This document shows, piece after piece, positions 1 to 6,568 of a DNA stretch of 6,728 nt. The stretch covers positions 1 to 6,728 of the forward strand of contig CAYWIJ010000024.1 of the NCBI GenBank assembly GCA_964458335.1, in the 5' to 3' direction. The stretch is from Aalborg-AAW-1 sp964458335. GTDB lineage: Bacteria > Patescibacteriota > Gracilibacteria > Absconditabacterales > Absconditicoccaceae. Numbering within the stretch: the first letter of the stretch is position 1; every line of letters starts with the position of its first letter. Made by a program: the position numbers and the translations under genes. A model generated the notes under the pieces. The model was given only the letters and a program-made list of their open reading frames with translations, made no database searches and was not told the origin of the DNA.

Positions 1-16
1 AAATTATTACACTACT

Positions 17-48
17 AAAAAAGCATAGGTTTTAAAAATTTCCTATGC
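17..48 (-). terminator. Hairpin followed by a T-run on the minus strand
   Basis: GCATAGG (23-29) pairs with CCTATGC (42-48) around a 12-nt AT loop. Read on the minus strand the hairpin is followed by six Ts (plus-strand A-run 17-22), the form of an intrinsic terminator. No minus-strand gene lies immediately upstream of it in the window, so its client is unclear. It may instead be one arm of a bidirectional terminator pair together with the hairpin at 72-105. Confidence 0.4.
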
Positions 49-71
49 AAGAGCCAAAATTATTGCAATTT

Positions 72-105
72 ATACCCTTATTTATTAAGGGTAAGGGTAT
101 TTTTT
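72..105 (+). terminator. Rho-independent terminator of an upstream off-window gene
   Basis: ATACCCTTA (72-80) pairs perfectly with TAAGGGTAT (92-100) and is followed by a T-run (100-105). An alternative inner pairing uses the first TAAGGGTA copy at 86-93. It probably ends a plus-strand gene lying left of the window, and separates that gene from the lipoprotein starting at 120. Confidence 0.6.
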
Positions 106-119
106 ATTTCACATAAATT

Positions 120-800
120 ATGATCATGAATAATAAATTATTACTTCTTTTGTGATTTTCTTTGGTAGTGTTGGTATGATGTACTACAAAAGAGTCTTCC
201 TCCGATGCTTCAATAGATACTGTTATTCAAACTTGAGAAGTTGTAGTAATAACATGATCTGTTGCTACTTGAGAGAGTGAATCAATGTATGATGATTATG
301 CACCAGTTTCTACTATAAACCAAATTAAAGTTTGAGAACAGCGAATACCTTGAAACTGGTTTACTGTAAATGATAAAAATTGGAAATGAATGTATTATTC
401 TGATAGAAATTGGATCTATGTTGGTACTATGGGTGTACAATCAGCTGACGTATTTTATGGATATATAAGTTGAAATCTCTATATGGATTTTAATACTGAG
501 GTTATTCAATTGCCAGTAGATGAAAAAACATATATAAGTTATAATGCACAATTAGAAAATCCATATTACCCAGGAACTGGGTCTCTGCAAGTAGAAGATA
601 AGAAAAATAGCTATCAGGTATGTAAAGATGGGTATAGCATGCAGCAAGAGGAAGTAGTTTATGACAGAGATAGATATGAAGATTTATTAGAAAAAAACCC
701 TATCAGATGTTTCGGAGAAGATAAGACCTATATTTATGGACGACGCCAATACGGGCAATGAGAATGATCAGGATATGAGCTTATGAGAATCAAAAAATAA
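120..800 (+). CDS. Small TGA-rich lipoprotein of unknown function
   Basis: With TGA read as Gly this is one open frame of 226 residues ending in TAA. In the standard code it would break at 11 internal TGA codons, leaving only 483-761 open. It begins with a lipoprotein signal: from the second ATG (position 126) the sequence is MNNKLLLLLGFSLVVLVGC, with a short Lys-bearing n-region, a Leu/Val core and the lipobox L-V-G-C, whose Gly is itself TGA. The Cys should be lipidated and anchor the protein outside the membrane. A Thr/Ser/Glu-rich linker follows, then a Trp/Tyr-rich region (residues about 75-135) with three Asn-Trp pairs at spacings of about 10, and two further Cys near the C-terminus. 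The start could be 120 or 126; no ribosome binding site decides it. Glycine usage is 11 TGA to about 10 GGN. I recognise no domain family. It converges on the tex locus and shares its terminator. Confidence 0.8.
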
Positions 801-807
801 TTACAAT

Positions 808-842
808 AAAAAAGAGATAGTCAATTACGGCTATCTTTTTTT
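808..842. terminator. Bidirectional intrinsic terminator between convergent genes
   Basis: AGATAG (815-820) pairs with CTATCT (831-836) around a 10-nt loop, extended by A-T pairs on both sides. There is an A-run on the left (808-813) and a T-run on the right (836-842). It can therefore end both the plus-strand lipoprotein (stop at 800) and the minus-strand tex C-terminal piece (stop at 851). Confidence 0.7.
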
Positions 843-850
843 AATAAACT

Positions 851-1339
851 CTATCCCCAACTAATATTTCCCCCTAGGTTTGATTCTGCTGGTTTGTCTT
901 CTTTTTTAGGTGCTGGTTGTTTGGTTGGAGTGCGTCTAGCTTCTTGTGGTCTCTGAGCTGATCAGGATTCAGACTTCATACTCAAGCTTACTTTCTCTCT
1001 GTCCAGATCGATTTCTAAGACACGTACTTCGACACCTTGTCCTAGACTGACGACATCCATGGGATGTGCCACATAACGATCAGCCATCTGTGATTTGTGA
1101 ACCAGTCCATCATTGTGTAATCCAATATCGACAAAAGCACCAAAATCAGTAATATTTCTGACGACACCTTGGAGTTTGTCTCCGACTTTTAGATCTTTGA
1201 GATCCATGATATTTCCAGCAAATACTGGTGGATCAAGATCATCACGAGGATCACGACCTGGTGCTTGCAGTTCTGCAATAATGTCCTCAAGTGTCGCTTC
1301 ACCGATGTCGTATTTGATAGAGAGAGTTTGAATGTTCAT
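851..1339 (-). CDS. tex: C-terminal piece of Tex: S1 RNA-binding domain
   Basis: This is the last part of the transcription accessory protein Tex, 162 residues ending in TAG. Residues 9-36 (KYDIGEATLEDIIAELQAPG, then RDPRDDL) match the Tex segment just before the S1 domain. Residues about 52-124 are the S1 oligonucleotide-binding domain (GVVRNITDFGAFVDIGLHND, GLVH), where Tex contacts nucleic acid. An in-frame TGA at codon 126, read as Gly, extends it by a Pro/Lys/Arg/Gln-rich tail of about 36 residues. The usual GLVHISQ reads GLVHKSQ. An in-frame TAA lies 7-9 nt upstream of the ATG, so it cannot be translated as a continuation of the N-terminal piece without recoding. The ATG is the earliest standard start and has no Shine-Dalgarno. 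It may be a separately translated subunit or a decaying fragment; the intact conserved sequence favours recent splitting or retained function. Confidence 0.85.
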
Positions 1340-1340
1340 A

Positions 1341-1367
1341 ATAGTTTATAAAGTTATAAAGTTTATA
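1341..1367 (-). repeat. 9-nt periodic repeat just upstream of the tex C-terminal start
   Basis: Read on the minus strand this is TATAAACTT, TATAACTT, TATAAACTA, then TTATGAAC, which contains the start codon. It shares the 17-mer TTATAACTTTATAAACT with the leader of the tex N-terminal gene. It may supply a -10-like element or simply be a low-complexity leader; I see no well-spaced -35. Confidence 0.6.
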
Positions 1368-1401
1368 GGATTGCCCGTCATTGCGAGGTACGAAGCAATC
1401 C
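1368..1401. repeat. Palindromic repeat (GGATTGC...GCAATCC), right boundary of the tex insert
   Basis: GGATTGC (1368-1374) and GCAATCC (1395-1401) are inverted around CCGTCATTGCGAGGTACGAA. The motif CGTCATTGCGA ... GAAGCAATC resembles a short dispersed palindrome seen in many bacterial genomes (recalled, not searched). A related copy lies inverted at 2298-2378, so the two bracket the gene inserted in tex. Confidence 0.65.
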
Positions 1402-1406
1402 AGTTT

Positions 1407-2258
1407 TTATGTTTGTGTAAGAATATCTGAAAAATCTTCTATCATTGAGGCAATATCGAGATTTTCTATATATATATCACTTATTTTTTCTGTTTCTAAT
1501 TGGCAGTAATTAAATAACTTTTTTCTAACAATTGGATTAAGAATAATTTCCTGTACTTTTTTTGTATTTCATTGGTGTATATATCATAGTGCTTCATTTC
1601 TATCTCATCAATATTCTTCAAATAATATTTCTGGTATTCTAGAGTTCCCATTGATAAAATCTCAGAAAATTTCGTGATGAGAAGGAAAATAGTCCGAAAA
1701 GTCATCATAAATTTGTCTAATAATTCATAGATGTTCAGCAACATTGCTTATATTTTTGTTTATTTCTTTATTGGCAAGCAGTTGTCATATTTCTAGTCAA
1801 AACTTGATATGTCCTCCTGTAAATAAGGTTATCATTTGGAAATATGTTTTAATTTTTTCTTGTGTCGTTTGAAGAGATGGGAGTTGCTGATCAATGTCTT
1901 GACCTTGATAGATTTGATAAAGTAACTGATTAAATTTTTTAATAATATTGAGTTGGTTGGTAGGAGATGTTTTGCAAACTTTACAAAGTTCTAAGAGATA
2001 GGAAGTAGATTGTGAATAGAGTAATTGAGATGTTATGATAGCTTTTTCTATTCAAACCTCTTTATATAATGAAGGATTTCAATTTCTTTTCTCTGATTTG
2101 TCTAAAATATCATCTATGATAAGTATACTATCATCGATCACATTAAGCTTCTGTAAAATCTCATAAAATGATTGATTAGAACAAACTTCTCATAGAGCAT
2201 ACTCATATCATTGTTGTATATAATAAGAGAATGATTTTTTCTTTGGTTGTAATGACAT
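1407..2258 (-). CDS. Polyprenyl-synthetase-like protein (isoprenoid synthase fold)
   Basis: Reading TGA as Gly gives 283 residues with 12 in-frame TGA codons against about 4 GGN glycines. The family order is visible. First Asp-rich motif IIDDILD (Asp 49, 50, 53), followed by KRNGNP (family RRGxP, Gly from TGA) and a G-x3-A segment. YQGQDID at 117-123. LFTGGHIKFG near 145-154. Second Asp-rich motif IYDDFSD (185, 186, 189). GDFINGNSRIP near 199-209, matching the family DxxxGKxTLP region. Members condense allylic diphosphates using Mg2+ held by the two Asp motifs. Several basic diphosphate-binding residues look degenerate: the GKRxRP region is KKKSFSYY (residues 6-13), RRG is RNG, the helix-F KTAxLF reads QMITLF, and no Lys follows the second Asp motif. 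Activity may be altered or lost. It sits between the two tex pieces on the same strand, beginning 125 nt after the tex N-terminal stop. The frame stays open upstream to about 2422. Confidence 0.75.
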
Positions 2259-2297
2259 TATTAAATTTAGAATAATGAAATATAAAGTAGTTACATT

Positions 2298-2378
2298 AGA
2301 TTGCTTTGTTCCTTTGTTGCTACACACACTAAGGCGCAATGACCGCTTAATAGTTCTCCATCATCGCAATGACGATCC
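2298..2378. repeat. Repeat at the left boundary of the tex insert
   Basis: On the minus strand it starts GGATCGTCATTGCGATGATG and ends AACAAAGCAATCT, the same head and tail as the 1368-1401 palindrome but in inverted orientation and with a longer middle. The core GTCATTGCG occurs twice inside it (2336-2343 and 2366-2373 region). The AAGCAATC tail is at 2299-2306. It occupies most of the gap between tex and the downstream gene. Confidence 0.6.
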
Positions 2379-2383
2379 ATTGT

Positions 2384-4165
2384 TTACACTGGAAACGTGA
2401 GTGGCAACTTCAACCCCTTCTTTTTAATTCACCATTCTTTTTCTATCATATCATATACTTTACTATACATCTCTGGATGGATACCTGTCGCATCAAGTGG
2501 CTCTTTACCATCGACAATACGAAGAAATCCTACTGCCTGTTCGTACGCTTTGGGTCAGAGTCACTTTACTTTTTTGAGTTGTGCTTTGCTGGTGAAGGGA
2601 CCGTTTTCGTCACGATAGATGACAATATTTTTGGCAATAGTGGGTGTAAGTCCTGCGATATACTGTAACAGAGTATAGCTGGCAGTGTTGACATCGACTC
2701 CCACACCATTCACGATATCTTCTACTTTTTCGTCAAGTTTTTGATTTAATAATTTTTGATCGACATCGTGTTGATATTGTCACACTCCAATAGCTTTTGG
2801 TTCAACTTTTGTCAATTCGGCAAGAGGATCTTGGACTCTATGTCCGATACTGATCGCACCTCTGACCGTGACATCTAAGTCAGGATATTCTTCTTGTGCG
2901 AGTTTACTGGCAGAGTAGACCGATGCTCCGGCTTCACTCACTACCATATAATCGATTGTCAATTTGTTCTTTTTGATAATCGTATCAATAAAGGTAGCTG
3001 ATTCACGGCTTGCTGTTCCATTTCCGATGATGATGAGGTTGATGCCATGTTTTGTTACCAGTTCAAGAATTTTCTTTTCTGATCAAGTGAAATCTTCTTT
3101 GGGTGCGGTAGGATAGATGACATCATTTGCCAAAAATTTACCCGTAGGATCGATGACAGCAAGTTTACACCCTGTACGAAATCATGGGTCAAAACCGAGT
3201 ACCGTCTTTCCTCTCACCGGTGGTGTCATGAGCAGTTGTTTGAGATTTTCTCCAAACAGTTTGATCGCTGCTTCGTCGGATCGTCTTTTTTTATCGCTTC
3301 TGAGTTCTCTTTCTAGCGATGGAATGAATAATCTCTTGAGTCCGTCTTCGATCGCTTGCGTCAGATAGTCTACTAGGTCGCTTGCTCCTTTAGGTACAAA
3401 AAATGAAGAAGCTGACTCGGTGAGGGTTTCGAGTGGTCGTTGAAGTCATACAGAAAGTTGTTTTTCATCTTCGGCACGAGCAACTGCAAGATAAGCGTAT
3501 GATGGCATATCAGCAAGTGATTTGTTATATTCTCCATAGATTTTGTAGACACCGTTAGGGTCAAACGTTTTGGTTGCTTTGGTTTGGAGTTTGATAGTAT
3601 TGCTGAGTTTGTTTCTGATAGTATCTCTGAGAGCTGCATGATCAGATACTTCTTCAGCCACGATATCCATAGCTCCTTGAATCGCTTCTTGTGATGTAGA
3701 CACGGATGTTTTTTTGTCACCTGTGTCTATAACAAATTTCTCTGCTTCACTTTCAAAGTCACTTTTGCTGAGTTGACACGCTTTCAAGAGTTCAGCAAGT
3801 GGAGCAAGACCTTTCGCTTTCGCGATACTGGCTTTGGACATTTTCTTTTCCTTGTACGGTCTGTAGATATCTTCTAACTTCGCCAAAGTGGTCGCTGCCG
3901 TGATCTGAGCGCGAAGTTCGTCAGTCAGTAGTCCTTTTTCATCGATCAGACGAATAATATCAGCTTTGCGTGCTTCCAGATTTTTGGTATAGGTATAGAT
4001 ATCATGAAAATCACGGAGTTGTTCGTCAGTCGCTCATTCAGTCAGCTCTTTACGGTAACGCGCAATAAACGGAATCGTGTTTCCTTCATCAAGAAGGGAG
4101 ATAATCGTATCGACTATAGTCAGTTTGAGTCAGGTTTTTTGTGCTATTAAGCTTGTAAGGTTCAT
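2384..4165 (-). CDS. tex: N-terminal piece of Tex (transcription accessory protein), lacking the S1 domain
   Basis: With TGA as Gly this is 593 residues from ATG to TAA, with nine internal TGA codons. Tex is a cytoplasmic nucleic-acid-binding protein affecting transcription and RNA handling. Visible in order: the N-terminal helical domain starting LDEGNTIPFIARYRKELTEG (residues about 28-47); LEDIYRPYKEKK (about 94-105); the YqgF/RNase H-like domain at GFDPGFRTGCKLAVID (about 324-339) and IIIGNGTASRES; GVGQYQHDVDQK (about 458-469); and a helix-hairpin-helix region, GLTPTIAKNIV (about 505) with VKGLGPKAYEQAVGFLRI (about 530-548). It continues to the HPEMY helix and then ends WGIKKKGLKLPLTFPV-stop, just at the inserted repeat. 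The usual C-terminal linker and S1 domain are in the separate gene at 851-1339. The two pieces sum to 755 residues, near the normal Tex length. The Met start matches the family N-terminus. Confidence 0.9.
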
Positions 4166-4195
4166 CAAGTTTGTAAAGTTTATAAAGTTATAAGG
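4166..4195 (-). repeat. 9-nt periodic repeat forming the tex leader
   Basis: On the minus strand the leader reads TTATAAC, TTTATAAAC, TTTACAAAC, then TTGATGAAC carrying the start codon, then CTTACAAGC inside the gene. The 17-mer TTATAACTTTATAAACT recurs upstream of the tex C-terminal piece. In both places ATGAAC falls where the next repeat unit would be. Given the promoter at 4200-4228, most of this would be 5' untranslated leader. Confidence 0.6.
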
Positions 4196-4463
4196 TAAAA
4201 GTATAGTGATTTGCGAGAGTGTTTGCAAAGAAAAAAATTAATCTCTTGAAATCTATACCTATCTTTGTTGTAGTGTCCAGTATGAAAATAAAAGTAGAAA
4301 TTGAAACACGATGAAAAGTATGTATTCTCATACCAGTCATGGAAACTCACCCAGTGAGTCGACCAAACAGCAAGTCCATGCTGACACAGAACCAAACGGA
4401 CACAACAATTTATTTCTTAATACAAAAATCAAAATTATGTTACACAAAAATCAAAACACAACA
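4196..4463. other. Intergenic region between divergent tex and lipoprotein genes
   Basis: Apart from the tex promoter this holds no recognised gene. Small structures are visible: GTATG/CATAC around 4318-4336 and ACTCAC-CCA-GTGAGT near 4345-4359. The stretch about 4330-4410 is less AT-rich than its surroundings. TATCTTTG at 4260-4267 fits the Bacteroidota -7 element TAnnTTTG, but I find no correctly spaced -33 element. A short frame 4282-4497 (TGA as Gly) is open but overlaps the lipoprotein and is unconvincing. The last 30 nt before the lipoprotein ATG are A-rich with no Shine-Dalgarno. Confidence 0.5.
4200..4228 (-). promoter_or_regulatory. Sigma70-type promoter of tex
   Basis: On the minus strand TTGCAA (4228-4223) and TATACT (4205-4200) are separated by exactly 17 nt. 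They match the -35 and -10 consensus at 4/6 and 5/6 positions. Transcription would start near 4193, about 28 nt before the tex ATG at 4165. It could drive all three minus-strand genes down to the terminator at 808-842. Confidence 0.6.
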
Positions 4464-5282
4464 ATGAAAACAAAACCAATATCGCTACTTGTATTAGCGC
4501 TGTTCGGATTTCTTACCGTATGTATGGTAGGATGTCAGAAAGATGATGATGTAGTAATACCTCAACAAGAACTATCTTTAGAGGATGTATCAAAAGTTAG
4601 TTTACAAAGACTTGCTGAAATGCAGTATGATCAGTCATTAGATGAAAGTCTATATGATGATGTTGAGAAGAAGATATCTAGTCTTGATGATAAAGAATAT
4701 GATATATTTCTTCAAGAATGGGCAAAAGTGGAAGTTCAAAATGCAATTAGACTTGGAGTAATTTCTTCAAATGAAGAGAAAGAAGTCTTACAAAAAACTA
4801 TTGAGAAACTTCTTCTTAGAAACCAGAAGGCAAATGAGTTATATGGAACTTCTATGAATAAACTCTCTTTAGAAGAGCAGGAGATGGTAGTAAAGGATTT
4901 AGAATTAGGTTATATTGAAAATAAGCTAGTAGCAAAGGCATCTTGTCCTGGATATTATTATGGATATCCAACAACTAATAATGGATCGGGACTTACTTCT
5001 TGTTCTGGCTACCTTTCAGCTACAAATGCTGTCGATGATGATTGTGATTATGAATTTAGATTTTACCCTGGACCTATTACTTATGTTCCTGCAAATTTAA
5101 AGACTAAGGGAACATCGAGTTCAGCAAATTGGATATTAAATCAAGGAGGTGTAAATGGGAGAATAGCTAGTGCTTCAGAATTCAGAATATTGATTGGTAA
5201 AAATAGAATTCTGATAGCATATCCGATAAGTGGACCTAGTGGTTTTGCAGCAGATTTCAAATTCCGTTGATTATTATCATAG
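4464..5282 (+). CDS. Bacteroidota-like lipoprotein of unknown function
   Basis: The chosen ATG at 4464 gives a clean lipoprotein signal: MKTKP, a hydrophobic core, then the lipobox M-V-G-C with Cys 24. An in-frame ATG at 4311 exists but would bury this signal behind about 50 polar residues. The mature protein starts CQKDDDVV, the acidic +2 to +6 pattern common in Bacteroidota lipoproteins. Residues about 40-155 are Glu/Lys/Leu-rich and likely helical. The C-terminal third has Cys residues (SCPGYYYG, TSCSGY, DDDCDY) and Gly/Asn/Tyr-rich sequence. No known domain is recognised. All 18 glycines before the end are GGN and none is TGA. A TGA at 5268-5270 would be the standard stop; in code 25 it reads Gly and translation ends at TAG 5280-5282, adding GLLS (272 residues in all). 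This suggests acquisition from a standard-code donor. Confidence 0.75.
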
Positions 5283-5318
5283 ACTAAACATTCATTAAAG
5301 AATCTTTTGTTTTCAGAG

Positions 5319-5352
5319 AGATGGTCAGAGAATTCTTGGCCATCTTTTTTTT
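5319..5352 (+). terminator. Intrinsic terminator of the second lipoprotein gene
   Basis: AGATGGTCA (5319-5327) pairs with TGGCCATCT (5337-5345), nine pairs including one T-G wobble, with a 9-nt loop. An eight-T run follows (5345-5352). It lies about 37 nt after the TAG stop of the lipoprotein. Confidence 0.85.
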
Positions 5353-5358
5353 GACTTC

Positions 5359-5383
5359 AAAAAAACTCTCATAAGATGAGAGT
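5359..5383 (-). terminator. Intrinsic terminator of the malic enzyme gene
   Basis: ACTCTCAT (5365-5372) and ATGAGAGT (5376-5383) form a perfect 8-bp stem with a 3-nt loop. On the minus strand it is followed by a T-run (plus A-run 5359-5364). It lies just after the malic enzyme stop at 5401-5403 and back to back with the plus-strand terminator at 5319-5352. Confidence 0.85.
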
Positions 5384-5400
5384 AGTATCACGAAGATGAT

Positions 5401-6543
5401 TTACCCAACTTTCTTCACCGCTTCAGCGACGATAGTGGCGACGTGTTTATCCAGAGGATTCGGAATGATTTCTTCTCTGGTTGGATTGTCGACATAGTTG
5501 GCTATAGCGATAGCAGCAGCGAGTTTATGATCATCAGTGATTTGAACGATACGACCATCGAGGATACCACGGAAAAGTCCTGGGAAGACAAGGACATTAT
5601 TGAGTTGGTTCGGATAGTCAGATCTTCCTGTGGCGATGATTGCTGCACCAGCTTGTTTAGCTACATCAGGATTGACTTCTGGAGTGGGATTGGAGAGAGC
5701 AAAGATGATAGGATCAGTGTTCATCGATTTAATATCCTCAGCAGAGAGATCATCGACTTGTCCACTTACTCCGATAAAGACGTCCGTACCTGAGATAATG
5801 TCAGAAAGTAGACCTTGTTTATTGTCTTTGTTCAAATAAGTGAGCGATTCTTTATAGGGATTGAGACCATCTCTTCCTTCATAGATTGCTCCTTTGCTAT
5901 CGATCATGATGATATCACTAGCACCATAGAGGGCGAGGAGTTTGGTAATTGCGATACCAGCAGAACCAGCACCAGAGACGACAATTTTGCTTGTGGCGAT
6001 ATCTCTGTTGGTTATTTTGATAGCATTGATAAGTCCAGCTAGCACGACGATAGCGGTTCCGTGTTGATCGTCATGGAAGACAGGAATGTTGAGTTTAGCT
6101 TTGAGTTGTTCTTCAATATAAAAACATTCTGGGGCTTTGATATCTTCGAGATTGATACCTCCATAGGTTGGAGCAATATTGATAACCGTACGAATTGTTT
6201 CATCAGGATCAGTACTTGCCAAGACGATGGGTGTTGCGTCTACATCTCAGAAGTTTTTGAAGAGAATAGATTTTCCTTCCATGACAGGAAGTCAGGCAAG
6301 TCCGCCAATATTACCAAGTCCTAAGACAGCAGTTCCGTCAGATACGACAGCAACACTATTGTTTTTCCAAGTATAATCATAGGCAGTCTCAGGATCTTTC
6401 TGTATCTCCAGGCAAGGAGCAGCTACTCCAGGCGAATAGTAAGTAGACAAATCTTGACGCGTGTCTAGTGGTACTTTGCTTTGGATTGCAAGTTTTCCTT
6501 TATATTCTTTATGTTTGGCGATGGATTGTTCGTAGATGGTCAT
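5401..6543 (-). CDS. Malic enzyme, short bacterial form (malate to pyruvate + CO2, NAD(P)-linked)
   Basis: The gene encodes 380 residues from ATG to TAA, the usual length of the short form without the phosphotransacetylase domain. The enzyme oxidatively decarboxylates malate to pyruvate in the cytoplasm, making NADH or NADPH. Key residues by family comparison: Tyr 36 in DLSTYYSPGVAAPCLEI; Lys 91 in LAGLPVMEGKSILFKNFG; metal ligands Glu 133, Asp 134 (GGINLEDIKAPECF) and Asp 159 (VFHDDQHGTAIVVL). The nucleotide-binding fold starts at VVSGAGSAGIAI (Gly 191, 193, 196), and SNPTPEVNP follows later. Two in-frame TGA codons (after LA at 6292-6294, and in NFGDVD near 6247) sit at conserved Gly positions; the other 29 glycines are GGN. 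In the standard code the gene would look like two or three fragments. Cofactor preference cannot be called from sequence. It is a single-gene unit with its own terminator; no clear promoter or Shine-Dalgarno is visible. Confidence 0.95.
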
Positions 6544-6568
6544 GGTTTAAAGAATAATAATAAAATAC

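Larger units (their letters stand above)
1368..2378. mobile_element. Putative inserted segment splitting tex
   Basis: About 1.0 kb with no Tex homology separates two otherwise complementary Tex pieces. Its ends form an imperfect terminal inverted repeat: GGATTGCCCGTCATTGCGA at 1368-1386, and GGATCGTCATTGCGA on the minus strand at 2378-2364. These agree in GGAT and CGTCATTGCGA and differ by a 4-nt gap. The cargo is one gene, the prenyl-synthase-like CDS. There is no transposase, integrase, intron or intein motif. A clear target duplication is not visible; TAAAC occurs in both flanks but not flush with the ends. It could be a passively mobilised segment or a product of recombination between dispersed repeats. 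Confidence 0.35.

Noticed and set aside
483..761. A 92-residue gene starting at 483
   Set aside because: It is the TGA-free centre of the longer lipoprotein 120-800; the same frame continues in both directions through TGA glycines.
1496..1744. Separate small minus-strand protein starting MLLNIYELLDKF
   Set aside because: It is another frame of the prenyl-synthase-like gene, which shows family motifs across the same bases when TGA is Gly.
1341..2383. Intein or self-splicing intron interrupting tex
   Set aside because: The tex N-terminal frame hits TAA at 2384 and the C-terminal frame has TAA just before its ATG. The insert encodes a prenyl-synthase-like protein, with no splicing, homing-endonuclease or reverse-transcriptase motifs seen.
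2369..2668. Plus-strand frames at 2369-2668 and 2397-2618
   Set aside because: They are antisense to the strongly conserved helix-hairpin-helix part of tex and to the repeat; no family resemblance.
4222..4267. Bacteroidota-type promoter (TTTG ... TAnnTTTG) for the second lipoprotein
   Set aside because: TATCTTTG is present at 4260-4267, but the nearest upstream TTTG is about 34 nt away instead of about 20, so the match is probably chance.
4311..4463. Extended N-terminus of the second lipoprotein from ATG 4311
   Set aside because: It would place the signal peptide and lipobox internally; the 51 extra residues are polar and low-complexity.
5443..6376. Five plus-strand frames within 5443-6376
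   Set aside because: All are antisense shadows of the malic enzyme gene.
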